From positions 2,968,716 through 3,032,715 of the forward strand of contig PTFA01000042.1 of NCBI GenBank assembly GCA_003342895.1: a stretch of DNA of 64,000 nucleotides, written 5' to 3'. Shown piece after piece: positions 1 to 12,776 of this stretch. Under the pieces are notes generated by a model that worked only from the letters and a program-made list of their open reading frames with translations, did no database searches and was not told the DNA's origin. Each line of letters starts with the position of its first letter. Position 1 is the stretch's first letter. Source of the stretch: Casuarius casuarius (Eukaryota > Chordata > Aves > Casuariiformes > Casuariidae). A program made the position numbers and the translations under genes.

Positions 1-3000
1 CTCCACTCATTTGCTTGTGGTTTTGATGACAAGGTGCAACTTGGAGGGCTATGGAGTGCTCATTGCCTCTCCATAACCGAGGTGACAATGAAATTCGCAT
101 TATATCCACATTGTGCTTCTGCAACCTCTCTCTTCCTAGCAAATGTTCTCAGAGCAAATTGTTCTTGACCACCAAGCACCTCAAATCTAGGTGCTATCTG
201 TATCTAGCTGGTCAGTCTGAATGTCAAACATGCTGTTGCCATCTTAATAGGAAACCGATGACAATTTCCCTAATGCACTGCCTGAAAGCTGAGAAATTAA
301 GAACATGAGTATATATTTTATCATAAATACTTACATTTTTACACTGGCAAGTAAGAAAAGACAATCATAATTTTTTAACTTCTTTCTAGAAAACTAACCC
401 TTTAAAATATCTCAGGTTGGGCAACAGATAGTGATCTGTTGCTATTAAAAATTCAGATCAAAATACTAACTTTACATGTTGAACAGTACAGTGGTTCATT
501 ATACACTATGAGGCATACCACAGAGCAAGGCCGCTGGAGGCAGTCCTGCAGTAACACTGAAGCAGGATCACACCTCTACAAAGCTGTACTTTGACAGACA
601 CACCAGCGATGTCACCAAGGTAATGGAGACTCTTCTCAGCAAAGTTTCTGTGCAGCATCAATGTGTTCTCAAAAAATACAGAGGTTTTCAGCCATCAACT
701 GTTGTTGAATTAATAGAATTCAAATTCTGTGAAACATTTATCTTAATATCTGCCCATTGAACAAACATGTAGAAGCATCAGATTTCTAAATCTGCCAGTA
801 ACAACATCTGTACCACCTCAAGAATTTAAAGCTGATATTTTTGCTCTGTACAAATGCTTTCTATTCAGAGCCTAGGCTTACAAAATAAGAAAGTAATTCT
901 TACCTTACTATGGCAGAAGAGTTACCTTTCTATTAGACAACACTTTATAAAGAAAATCTGCAAATACTTGCCTAAAGCTGTGGCTTCAGACATATCTATT
1001 TGATATCACTTCGCACTGACATTTTCCACAATAGAAGTCTTCATAGTGAACTCATGCAGAAAACGGCTCTAATTTGAGAATTAAATACTTGCACCTTTCA
1101 AGTCAGTTAGATTTGGCTTATGAACATACCCAGGTACCTAAGGATACAGATGGATGCTGAGTCTGATTTAAAAAGACATCTAGAGTTATAAGGCTATTGC
1201 AGTCACCATGCAATTGAAGAGTAACTGAGTAATCTAGGGATTGCCTAATGTGCAGTGATAGTGCAGAGATATTGGAGTCGCACCTCCACACTGGTAACGC
1301 AGATGAGGGTTGTGTGGATGGACCCACTCAGACCAAGTGTGGCCAGTTTGCAGGGTGCTGGCCCTGATGCAAATTTGTCATTCTTTATAACAGGCTTAAT
1401 TCAAAACATCACAGCACTTCTAATAAAAACAAATTCTGTTCTCTAGACATAGAGCTGATACACACCTCTGAGATATACCTGTGCTTGTCAATGCAAAGGT
1501 TCAAAGGCCAGGCAGAGAAATGCTAGCTTCCAGGAAGTGCATAAAATCAGTGGAGCATCTGGACACCAGTTCCAGGGGAAAGAAATCTGGTCAGAGAATC
1601 ACTGCAGGGATCAGAGGGAACATTCCTTTAACTGACTCCCAGCTCAAAAACTCTTGATTGCTTTGTCTTAATGTAGAGGCAGCAGGGAAAATGTATCATT
1701 CATTAAGTCATTTTGGTGTTTGGCTTTTTAAAATATTAATGAAAAATCCTGCCCTGTCTTTTGCTGACCACTGAAAACAGCTCTGTTCCCCCGAGTAAAC
1801 CAAGACTGACTCTTTAAGCCTGTGATTGAAATTCAGTCAAATCTCTGGGTGAACGGAAATCATTTGTTGTGTGACAGTGACATGTGACAGCTCCTTTTTG
1901 TTTGCAAGAGAGCTCAGGGATTCTGTGTCTATTTATTGTCATCAGCTGAGGATTCAGTATTGATGGTTACCCAAAACTCTGTGGCTTTGGAGACGGGATG
2001 CTGTACCACAGCTGCAGATTTGGCAGAGACAGCATCTTAGTCCGAACACAAAGCACTTCATCGGTTTCTATTCAGCAAACTCTGTGCACAACTCAGTAAC
2101 CACAGTTGCTTAGTCTGGAGGTGGAGAGGTGCAGCCAGTAAGGATCCCAGAAGATCGGAGGATAGATATGCCAGAGAAGGATCACTCTATCTATCCCCTC
2201 CCTCCAATGTCCTTCCCTAAGCATTTGCTACTGGCTGCTCTCAAGGACAAAATACCAGCCTAGGCAAACCTTTCCTCTAACCCACTGTGACCACACTGAG
2301 GTTCTGGGTGACAAAGTCATGTATAAGGAAGGAGGAAAGGATCTACCTGAAGCAAACTGTTATGTAGGAGAATGGAGAGTGACTTTTTTGCATGGTCCAG
2401 TTCACCCGTCATGTCATGTCAACATGGTATGAAAAGCCAAGAAGATGTTGCTAGGGAAAAGACTGGAGAGCCACAAAGGCACTGAAGATTGCAGACATCT
2501 GTCTAAGTAGGCTGTCTTTCAGCTGATCTTTTGGTTTCTTGCCCCCTCTGTTAACTAGCTGCACAGTAGTTGACATGCACAGTGACACTATGGCCAAAAC
2601 ACAATGTTATTTAACAGCAAGAACAAGACCCAGTCCAGTTTCAGATGAGAAGTGAGACTTAACTGTCTCACTGCAGGCAGGGCAGCTATACAGAGGGGAA
2701 TTTTAACCGCAGTGTTCAAGATGCCCTTAATGTCATCTTTTCTCTTCCTGTGGCACAGTCTCTCATGTGAGAGGTCTTTCAATTAAGAAAGGATGTAGAA
2801 AAGAATTCTCTGGTTTGTGAGGGCAGGAAGGAAATGTTCTATGGACTTTTCTTCAGAAAAGGAAATTCATCCCATCTTGAGAAAGGTGGGTTAAGTTACC
2901 TTCTAGGATAGCCTCTCACTCACTCTGATGACTACAGATGGAGACAGGAGGACTGGCTTAGACTCAGCACCTAACTCCTAGACAGCTGGAGTGTGGTGAG

Positions 3001-4128
3001 GTTAGTCCAAACCTCCACTGTAGATTGCACAGTAGCAAATCATCATGGTGGATCCAGAAGCATCTCACCAACCGTCTGCTCCTGTGATGGAGCAGATCTG
3101 TGAAATATGCCATGTATTTAATAAGCTTTACTCTCTTCTAACATTGACATGGTGATTAATAACTGTAAAGGAAATACGCCTTTCCTAAAAATCTGCACAG
3201 CAGGTTTATTTCTTAAGGCCCCCAGAATATAACTCTGCAATTTCTTCTCTGCTGAACTGCTTCGCTCCTGCTCCCCACACGCTCAACTTGTTGCTCCAGA
3301 GTTGCTCACTCCTAAGACAGCAAGCAGCTCTTCATTCCAGGAGCTGCGTATTACCCTGGCAGGCTGGGAATTTCACTTTGTTTGCCAGATTCCACACTTC
3401 TGAACTGGCAGACTGGGGATTGTTGCCTTTCACAGACTGTGCAACTGCCCAAGGAGGTGTATGAACCCTCTCTGCCCCCATATGCACACTGCATTTTGTC
3501 TTGTTTATATACACATCCATTTAATAGCTTCTTTGTGGCCCTCTCCATTCACTGATTGATCTATTTAGGAGTAGCATATATTGGCAGGTCTGATAAGAAA
3601 ACTGAATTGTGTAAGTGTGCAAGTTCTGAACCCCATATTCATATTTAAGATATTTGTGTATGGCAATATTGTAAACGCAGAGAGGAAGAACCACTGTACT
3701 AAGCATAGTGCATACACATGGAGAAAAAAGGCAATTCTTCACCCAAAGGTCTTGCAATGTTAGCCTGTTATAAGATAGAAAGGTATAAAAAGTAAACAGA
3801 AAAAAGAATTAAAAACAAAGTGATGATGAAGCAATCAGTAGCATTGTACGCTGCAACCCTAGCATAATACTGAAGGTCTTCTCCTTGAAAACAATTGCTT
3901 CACTTCCTGCAGAGGAAGCATTAAACCTTGAGTAGATGCCTCCATAAAGAGATTTCCTTGTAAAAAGCTTGACTGTGGTAGAGCTTTTCCTTGTTTAACG
4001 GTAATTTCATGATCTTTGTGCAGGAATGATGTTTCTGTCTGGAAAGCCTAACAAGCCCTCTGCCAGGACTGACTCTGTTAGGAAATCCCATATTGCCTTT
4101 TCCTCTCTCACAAATATCTTTCCAAATG
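1..4128. other. Unique non-coding DNA
   Basis: AT-rich sequence with no gene, no interspersed repeat I can recognise and only frames under 90 codons. The one structure noted is the hairpin at 2160-2196. Confidence 0.7.
2160..2196. repeat. Short inverted repeat
   Basis: GGATAGATA at 2160-2168 and TATCTATCC at 2188-2196 are perfectly complementary with a 19-base loop. Nothing around it suggests a transcript or terminator. Inverted repeats this short can arise by chance in 64 kb. Confidence 0.4.
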
Positions 4129-4151
4129 AAATAAATAAATAAATAAATAAA
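4129..4151. repeat. (AAAT)n microsatellite
   Basis: A run of AAAT units, about 5.5 copies without interruption. Confidence 0.9.
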
Positions 4152-4600
4152 GTTCCCAATTTACAACTGAGACTGAGTGTTTGTGACCTTGAGTTCCATA
4201 GAGGTTAACCTACTCTGATTAACTTTCCCATGTTATTCCATTAAATAAAAACAGTTTTGACACCCAGAGACTAAGGCATCCTAGAGATAATACAATAACC
4301 GTATGCAATCATTCCAAATTGAATTGCAATAATTCATTTAGGTGACCATACATATTTGTTATGTGTAATATGAAACATTGCAAAATGAAATCAATAGAAA
4401 TGTTTCTTGTTAATGAAGATATACTGTGCTGTTATGTGTGGGGTTTGGACTCCATATCACAGAAATCTTATTTGTATTCTAAATTCTGGAGTATCATACT
4501 AGTTAAAAATGATGAAAACATTACTTTACAATGATATGGCTGGACAGCTGGAAAATTATATCACGCATTTTGTTCCATGCCTTGTTCATTAAAAGTCAAA

Positions 4601-4650
4601 GTCCAGATCCTCTAACATCACTGGGAGTTTTGCCATTTTCTTCAACAAAA
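4601..4650 (+). repeat. Palindromic ancient repeat, partial copy
   Basis: GTCCAGATCCTCTAACATCA runs directly into CTGGGAGTTTTGCCATTTTC. The second part follows the same pattern as the central motif of the better copy at 17765, and the first resembles its ATCC-containing arm. The right arm is not preserved. Confidence 0.5.
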
Positions 4651-5899
4651 TCACAGACTTTACCCTAAGATTTTTGGGGATTATTACTGGATTCACAATG
4701 AAATTTTTACTACAGACATGGGAGCTGTGTTATTGAAAGTTATAATGGAAGGTTACCCTTTCTGAACGGTAGATTAAAAAAATAAAAAGCATAATCCTTA
4801 CAAAGATTTGCAACGCCTATTAGTTCCTATGAAATACAAATATAGCATTATATGTATGAATCCCTTCCTTCTCCTCTACATGGTCCTTTGCAAAGCTGTT
4901 ATGGAGGAAAAGCAGACCAAAAACATCCCTGTCGCTCCCCCAATACATGGTTTCTAGTGTCCCTGACTCTTGTATAAGTCATGGAAAGAGTTGAAGACTC
5001 CTTCTGACCTAAACTCTCCATGCCTGCTTCTCCGTACAGACAAGCTGGCTTAGCGTAATGTGTAGAAGAGACCTCAATGACTTTGCATTTAGCTTTAAAG
5101 GGTGGGAGTCACATTAGGTCAGTTTATAGGCAGTGCACAGTAGACTGAAAACTCTGAAGACACTGACTCCAGGACTAGCCATGCTGATGCCAAGCTGGCC
5201 CAAGGATGATATGTTCAGCATGAACCAAATCAGAGCTTATTATCCAGCAAGCTCCCCCTTGAAAAGTTTCCTGTGTTACCAGGTCTTTACAGGGATGGCT
5301 ATAGGTCAGCCTGACTGCAGTGAAATGCAGCTACAATTCTTTTAGTGCCTGAACCACTCCATTTTAAGTTAGCTGGAGTATCACTACACTGCAACAGGGA
5401 CACATCAGTATCTTTGGTGCAGTCTATTTCAGCTCAGATGATCTTTGCTCTGGAGAGTCTTTGAATCAAGAATCTGGGGGATTAGCAGAGCTGCATAAAG
5501 GAGATCTCTGAAAAAACAGCGACTGTGGACAGAGCAGAATATTTAACAGCACATACTGCACACAAGCCGGCATCCATTTTCCTGTTAGAAGCACTGGATT
5601 CCTTCACAGTCATTGCAAACAGTGAAAGAGCATCAGATTTACTGTAAGTTGGATGAATAAGAATCTTTAGAGCCCTAAGCAGAATCTCATATTAGGGTCA
5701 GCCAAGGAAACACTGGAGGGAAATCTGAGGCAAAGATTGTAACTTAATGGTGGGTAGGAAGAGCTCTTTGAATGTAATGGAGAGCTATGGACACTGTGAT
5801 TAAAGGAGGTTGAACTCTCTGACCTAGAAAATCAAACTGGTGACAACTCAGTATGTTAAACTACATTAAAATTTATGACATTGAAGAAGAGGATCAATC

Positions 5900-5925
5900 T
5901 TTTTTTTTCTTTTTTTTTTTTTTTT
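5900..5925. repeat. Poly-T tract
   Basis: Twenty-six bases of T with a single C at 5909. No retrocopy is apparent on either side, so it is treated as a simple repeat. Confidence 0.9.
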
Positions 5926-7120
5926 CCACAAAGCCTGAATTAGGAGATAGCCAGAGCAGGGAAAGCAGTCACCTGCAGGATTTTTAAGCATCTGAAGAAG
6001 CAAAGGTTCCACATTCATTTACTGATCCTAGAACGATGCAAAGGTCTCTTTGAAAGGAAGAGGGAAATAGACACAATGCCTTGAAAAAGAAAACTGTAAA
6101 TGGTCATTAGAAGGAAATATCTGCAGAAATTTTACAAAGTATCTGTAATGGTTTCTCTGACTCGGGTAAATGACTGCATGACAGCAGTAACCTCTGGCTA
6201 GGGAACAGGGCACTGTAAACTCAGAAACCTTTTCCACAGTTCATGTGTCAAACAGGGGTTTGGGCAGTGCAAAACAAACTTATTGTAGGGCTAAAAACTT
6301 ATGATGAAAAGCAATGCACTACAGTACACTTTTTTAAAGCAGGTTCTTTTTAATTTCAATAATGATTTTTGAAATTAAAGGGATACTGTCAGTGTAAAGT
6401 CATCTCTTTTAAAATAAAAGACACAAAGCATATATATGTTGCTAACAGTGTTCTTCTAGATTTCAAAAGTAGACATTAAAAACATATAGTTTATTTTTCA
6501 GTGTTTTTACCCTTAGCTTTCATTTTCCTGTCTCTCAGCTTGGACTGACAGTCTTACTTTTATTTATAATCAACCTCATATCATTTCTGATTAAAAAAAA
6601 AGAAACTCTCATAACCCTTCCTGATATCACTTGTATTTCCAAGGGAAGAAAAAACAGAAGGAAAATGTAGAGAAAGACTCTTTCCACTGCCCTCACCACC
6701 CTGCACCAGTCTGATATCAGTCATTCTAAAACTAATTCTCCGTAGCTCCATTTTGTAAATCAAAAATGGAGGAAAGTAATAAAAAGCAGACACATGCACC
6801 CAGCTCAAACCAACTGCAGACATAACTGCTCTGAGAGGATGCAGCACAGAAGAGAATTGTTGAATGTATTTAAAGGGCTGGTCCCTCTCCTCTTTAGTTG
6901 CCACAGATGGGCACTGACTTTTAGAAATGTCTTTTACTCACCACTCCAGCCACTTCTATCAAGGGACATCCATAAAATACAGCAGCAGCCATAAGCAGGT
7001 GTGGGATGGAGATGGGAAGTGCCTCTTTCTTTAACATCAAAGACAGATGGTCTGTACCTGCAGGATTTACATGTACTTTGTTCTTCATCCAAAATCGAAG
7101 AACTTCAGAAACTTCCAAGA

Positions 7121-7149
7121 GTCTCTCTCTCTCTCTCTCTGTCTCTCTC
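7121..7149. repeat. (CT)n microsatellite
   Basis: GTCTCT... alternation with one interrupting G at 7141. The reverse strand reads as (GA)n. Confidence 0.9.
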
Positions 7150-8027
7150 AAAAAAGTAAAAATGCATTGAAAGCTGGGATCTTCACATATTTTTTAATGA
7201 AAATCTCTGAAGACTCCTTGGAAATCTCATGGAACATTTTCATGTGTGTCTGGTAGGTGGCAGAACAGACAGTTGTTACTTGCCAGGGCCAGTTCCGGGA
7301 GATTGCTTTGCCTGCAGGCTGACACATCAGCTAGAGGTGGGCTTCCTTCCACAGTGCCTTGCCTCTGAGGGTAGTCATGTCCCTACACCAGAAACAGGCT
7401 TTGAAAGCTACCGATGTGGCCTACTGCTGTTTTACATTCACTCCCCATGTACCTCCATGTCCATGCTCAGGAGATGAGGCCCTTAGCTTTTTACATTTTC
7501 AAGTTTTTCAATCCTGGCTCTTACAGTGGCCTTCTGTGAGAGTCAGTGCTACCTCAGCAAGTGACCCTGATAGCAGAGCTGATGTATTTAACAAGCAATA
7601 AATTAAGAGTTTAAGCTGCTTTGACTGAATATGCTCCCATCTAAATGGCACCTTTGCAGTGCTGGAGGAATCCCTCATAATGATGAATGAAAATTCAATA
7701 AAGATTTTAGAACAAGAAAGGAAAAGAGAGTGACTGCAGTGTCGACATACATCTGGCATTCTGCTGTCTGTGCATCCTAATTGCAGGTGGATTCTGCAGA
7801 AAGCTGAGGGAGGTATTGGGCATAATGGGTCAAGGCACAGCCTGGCAGTACACAGGGAGTGAGGGGATTTGATAGCTTGTTATGGGGATTCTTTTAGAAA
7901 GATGATTCTCCACTCTCCAGGGAGGTTTGAACTCAGTCTGTAGTGAAGAGCACTTGAACTCTTTTATAGGTGGTAAAATGGGTCTGTTTTTTCTAGGTAA
8001 GGCACATTTGGTTCCTTTGTTTACCTG

Positions 8028-8047
8028 CTACAGGAGGCTACAGGAGG
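8028..8047. repeat. 10-bp tandem duplication
   Basis: CTACAGGAGG occurs twice in a row. Confidence 0.85.
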
Positions 8048-8749
8048 CTATGCTGACATTATACATAAAAAACGTAAAGCTCTTGAAGTAAGAGAGAAAT
8101 ACTTGATCTGTACTCTCAGTCTTCTACCCAATTCCACAGGAGATGCAAACTCCACAGACAGAACTTGATACTTTTGCAGAAAGTAGAGACAAAGACCTGT
8201 CCTTGCCCCAGCCTTTATAAGCAAAGCCATTAGAATGGCATTCCCTAGCCTCGTGGTGACAAAAATAATAAATCAGAGTTTGCAATATTAAGCATGTACA
8301 TTAATCTGAGAGCATAGCTCATATAGAAGACCTCATGTATTGTGTATTCATATTCCTTAGAAGGGGAATTTCCTTCTCTTACATATATAAAAATCTTCCC
8401 CTCAAAATGTTCTTACTTCCTTCCAACTCTGCTCTAGCTTTACCTTCTCCTATCAGTAAGATGTTTGTAACCTAGTGCGTATCAGTTCAGCTCAATTCTC
8501 TTCCACTGTTTACTGAAACTCTCCCTCTTGATTTTTCTTCACAAACATGAGTCCAACTTAGGCCTTGCAATCTCTAACTTATTTCTCTTCCCACACACAA
8601 ACACGAGCACATGTGCCTCTCCCCTCAGAAGCAGATCACAGGGGTAGAATTACACTCTGCAGGCCCTTTTCGCATTTCACTACTGCTGTCTTTCTTGCTC
8701 TGGCTGTTTCAAAAAGCCATTTGCGCCATCAGCCCCTAGTCCCCAGAGC

Positions 8750-8885
8750 AGGCTGGATGTGCCGGGTGCTGCCGACCGGGTCCTGGCGGCCCTGCGTGGC
8801 CACCGGTAGTGGGGAGCTGTCCATCAGGAGGCCGGTGCTGAACAGCAGCCCTGAAACACGCAAGATGCGTCCCTCCGCTGCCGAA
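8750..8885. other. Short CpG-rich, GC-rich patch
   Basis: GTGCCGGGTGCTGCCGACCG and the following 100 bases carry several CpG sites (GCGG, GCGT, ACCGG, CCGC) and contrast with AT-rich flanks. No promoter element or exon could be assigned to it. Confidence 0.45.
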
Positions 8886-10452
8886 AACCAGTGGTGAGGG
8901 CCAGGAGGAAAGAACCTCCTCAGCCGTGAACTTAATCTTGCTTGAACTTTCTGGGGTCTGGGAGAATTATTTTGGTGCTCTTCTTCAAAATGTTGTGCCT
9001 AAGCTGGGCTGTTCATCCAGGACACAAAGGTCAGAAATGGTCTTTCAGTTTAGGGTTTCCCCAAACTTTTGGAAATTAGTCTTCCTACCATAAATGGGAA
9101 CAAACTTATCCCTGCAATTCTGCCAACTGTTGTTATGGGCCTTTCTTAATTTAAGCACCTTCTCCACCCCCTCATTATCCCTTTACATATTTGTAATTAC
9201 TTTTATCCTAGAAACTCCACTGTAGATTTTCATAAGGTGATTGTATGAGAACTCTCTACTTGAAGTTAGTTTGTTCTAAGGAAGCGTACATGAAAATGTT
9301 CATTGACACATGTGTGTGGCTAGCACCTTCTGCTCTGCCTAAAAAGGTGCCTCTTCCATGATTCATTCTCTGCTGAGAACTTAAATTAAGGGAAACAAAT
9401 ACATTGGATTTTTCTGCCAGCAATTATTGCTGATCTGAGACACCTATGAGCCAACTAATTGGGGCATTCTGATGACTAAAGCAAATAGTTTTTAATTTTA
9501 GCATTTTAATGAATCAATATTGTTGTTACATTAAACAGGAAAAAAAATCTCTTTCCCTCCTAACTTTCCGTGACAAATGGCCTACCCAAACTTGAATGCT
9601 GTTTCTACTTTGTGGCTGAGATCTGGAGACATATTGAAAAGGCAACTCTTCCCTGCAGTACGTTCCTTCTCTTTACAAGTACTGTTTGTCAGCATGAAAG
9701 ATATATCATTTAGCTTATCTTTCAGATGTTATCCATTTCTGGCACTGACATGAAAATCTGTGCCTGTAATGCTTCATTGCTTAGATTTTTAAGGTCCTAC
9801 CTAGCACCATATCGTAAACATTGTGACTGAGACGCACCAGAAAGGATCAAGCTATTATTTTTTTCACTGCCCTCAGGTCACTAGGAGTTGATTAAATGGT
9901 ATTTCCTTCCACATTATGGGTAATAGCTGCTTCTCTACTCATACGTTCTAGTATAGCCAGCAAAGTAGGTCATAACAAAGGTAGATTCCAAGAACTACAC
10001 AGCTGCTTCTTTCTTCTTCCATATTTTTTTCTCCCCTATAGGGTTGCAGTATAGCCAAATAGTAAACGTCCAGGTTTGGAGACATCAGAAGCAGAGTTTC
10101 TTGCCTCACTACCCCTTCTCCCCCTGCAATTTAATTATTTTCAGAGTTTTAGTTTAACAAAGCCACCTGCTTTTGCTCACACTGTTCTTCAGCCACATGC
10201 CTTTCTCAGGTGAAAAAATCTGGGCAGAAATAATTTCCTCCCCATGTTTTAACAGTAATTGATCTATGTTCAGCTTTATCAGCTTCCACTGCTTTTGCCC
10301 TCCCTTACTTTTTTTTCTACTAAATTTTTCAGGACAGTCATTTCTTATGGGAATATTCTATTGAATGTTTTGGGGCCGTCACTGCAAAGGAAGAGTGTAG
10401 GCACTTAATGAAGACCTTGGGAGTCTTTCTCACTTTTTCAGGATTTAGGTTT

Positions 10453-10487
10453 GGGGGTTTGGTCGGGGGTTCTGGGTTTTTTGGGGG
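10453..10487 (+). other. G-quadruplex motif
   Basis: Four G-runs (GGGGG, GGGGG, GGG, GGGGG) are separated by loops of 7, 4 and 6 bases, which satisfies the usual G3+N1-7 rule. The motif stands out in an AT-rich neighbourhood. Formation and function are not shown by sequence alone. Confidence 0.6.
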
Positions 10488-10740
10488 AGGCTAATTTATT
10501 CTACATATACTCATTGCAAAAATGTTACTTCCTGTTACATTTATAAGATGATTTGAAAAGCATGATATTTCTACAGATCCTTTCCATGTAGGTCATGTAA
10601 ATTGAACATTCCTTGACTAATTATTTCTTATTGCTGTTTTATCTATATTTTAAAAGACAATAATATTGCCTTGTCAATCAACCAAAGTTTCATTTAAAAG
10701 AGAGAATTATTATTTTTACAGAAATGGTGATAGATATCTA

Positions 10741-10972
10741 AGGAGCCCAGAACGGGGGAATGAGTGAAGGGAAGGGACTGAGTAAAGGAACAAAGATTTT
10801 GAGGGAGAATACAGGTAGAATAGTTAAAATACGCTGATCTATCTGATCTGGGAGATTTAGAAAGAGTTTAAGATAGGATGAGATTATGAATAAGAGAAGG
10901 AATTTTGAAAAGGAAGAGTAAACTTCAATAGAAATGTGAAAGGAAAGGAAATATGAATATTTCTTCACTGAT
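10741..10972. repeat. Purine-rich (GA-rich) low-complexity tract
   Basis: The + strand is dominated by A and G (words such as GAAGGGAAGGGA and GGAAAGGAAA) with few pyrimidines and no exact repeat unit. It runs straight into the assembly gap. Confidence 0.65.
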
Positions 10973-11092
10973 NNNNNNNNNNNNNNNNNNNNNNNNNNNN
11001 NNNNNNNNNNNNNNNNNNNNNNNNNNNNNNNNNNNNNNNNNNNNNNNNNNNNNNNNNNNNNNNNNNNNNNNNNNNNNNNNNNNNNNNNNNNN
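10973..11092. other. Assembly gap (120 N)
   Basis: One hundred and twenty undetermined bases. The left flank is a purine-rich tract of more than 200 bases, a composition that often causes sequencing drop-out; the right flank is ordinary. Any frame drawn across the Ns is meaningless. Confidence 1.
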
Positions 11093-11207
11093 AAGGTCTC
11101 AGTGAGGAACACTCAGCACTCAGATCCATGCATCCAGTGCTTTAGTATACCGAAGGTACACTGCCTAAATTGTTTCTAACTCTTTGGCAGGTCTTCACAT
11201 AACCTAC

Positions 11208-11224
11208 AAAAAAAAAAAAAAAAA
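11208..11224. repeat. Poly-A tract
   Basis: Seventeen consecutive A residues, with no identifiable LINE or retrocopy immediately 5' of it. Confidence 0.85.
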
Positions 11225-12539
11225 TCCTCCATCATCTACCATATTTATATGCACAAGTCCAGACTCTTAATTAGTCAAGAGCCAGATTTTCTAAAACACA
11301 TGTAGGGAGGTCCCACATTTAATAGCAGAGGGAAAGAGAATCATCTTTTTGGCTCATGAAGTATACCCTTATTGAGTAATGCCAACCAAAACCACAGAGC
11401 TAGCTAGTCACCAATGCAAGCCTGGGTTACAAATAAAGCTAAGAGGATTTTCCATCTTAAAAAAAATGTCAATGCCCCAAAATAATTACCTTTGAGAGAA
11501 ATACATAAATAACTATTTTGGAAAGTTATTTCTCACAGCAGAAGCCTGGAGGTTCAGACATTTGATTAACTTCTACCGACAGAAGCAAAGCCTGTTCCAA
11601 CAGCAATGTCAGGCTTCTCAGCAGATTTTTAGTGAAATAATTGTTACTCAAAGATAGCCTATAACATTTCAGAATATGTTTTAAAGTGTATTTTCTACAG
11701 CCCTACCTTCAGGGTTCCTATCCATGTTATAAGGAGCCCTGCAGGATATGTGAACAGAGATTAAGGTTTGAAGAATTTACAGAGGGCTGGACTGACCTTT
11801 CTCCTGTGTACCTATGGGTGATGTGTGCAGGACTGGAAGAGTCTTTGGATAACTCCTGAATAAATTAATACTCTCCAGAGAAAAGGAAGATGAAGAATAT
11901 GCCCTTGTCTTGGAGAGGTGTCTCTAAATTATCTTTAGTACAGTCGACACGATTAGTTTTATTCAGGGCTGTGCTTCAAGGCATATTCAAGGCAAATAGG
12001 CAAAACACTGGAAACAGCACCAATTCAGAATGCTTGTTGAGACTGCACACAAGGGTTGGATGAAAGAGATCTATGCCCTGTTATATGCCTCTCGAACTAC
12101 CTAGTAACAATGAAGATAGCCTGCAAAGAGTGTTGCAGATATCCCTACTGTTGTGACTGTCTCTCCAGAAAGAACCAAGTGTTTTCTCTCAGCTTGCATC
12201 TGCTTATTCCTAAATCACAGTCTCCAAGGACAACGGAGTTGCACAGGAATGATTTCCAGGAGTCGCAATGGGTTGCCTAAGTTAGGAACTTACTTGCATG
12301 AGTTAATAGTTAAAAAAGAGAGAACCCTCTTGTGAGTAAATCACCCCACCAAATGTTTACATCACTGTATAGAGATCTCTCTTCACTGAGCATAGGAAAA
12401 CCTAGGGTGATAAATTTTTACCTGAGATGTCTTTGTGAAGTATCTATGAAGGGCACGGTCTTATTGTTCAAGGCTACAAAAGAAAAAAATATGGTAGGAT
12501 AAGAACATGAACCCAATGCCTTTGCAAATGCCCCAAACA

Positions 12540-12776
12540 CTAGATGAAAGGAATCACCCTTAACGCATCATGATATATCACATCCATTTTGTCTGAAGGA
12601 ACAGCATAAAAGTGATAGAGAAGCAATAGTCTTTTTATGTGATGGCGACTGATTTTGTCTTGATTTCGGTGTGCCAGCTCAGCACGTATTTGTCTGTGAT
12701 TTGCCAAGCTGACGAGGAGCTTGGCCTCCTTGGGCACATTGACTCTCTCCATGAAGTCAAGGTGCTGATATCCCAC
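12540..12776 (-). pseudogene. Coding-like island, possible decayed gene fragment
   Basis: A 78-codon frame on the - strand reads with codon choices typical of real genes: a run of codons ending in G or C (GTC AAT GTG CCC AAG GAG) encodes VNVPKEAKLLVSLANHRQIR. It is bounded by a stop directly 5' (TAG two codons before the first GTG) and a stop at 12540. No convincing acceptor or donor was found at its edges, and I cannot name a family. CpG dinucleotides are denser here than nearby. It may be a fragment of a retrocopy or an old transposon ORF. Confidence 0.2.

Larger units (their letters stand above)
4152..10452. other. Unique non-coding DNA
   Basis: No gene is seen. Apart from the listed palindromic relic, simple repeats, 10-bp duplication and CpG-rich patch, the sequence is unremarkable. 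The longest frames (107-110 codons at 6581-6904 and 8565-8897) have no protein-family features. Confidence 0.65.

Noticed and set aside
8565..8897. 110-codon + strand frame over a CpG-rich patch
   Set aside because: No motif, no splice boundary, and the frame crosses the composition change at 8750, as a chance frame would.
10738..11112. 124-codon - strand frame
   Set aside because: It runs through the 120-N gap, so about a third of it is undefined.
11208..11224. Poly-A run as the tail of a retrocopy
   Set aside because: No coding-like or LINE-like sequence precedes it, and no flanking direct repeat was found.
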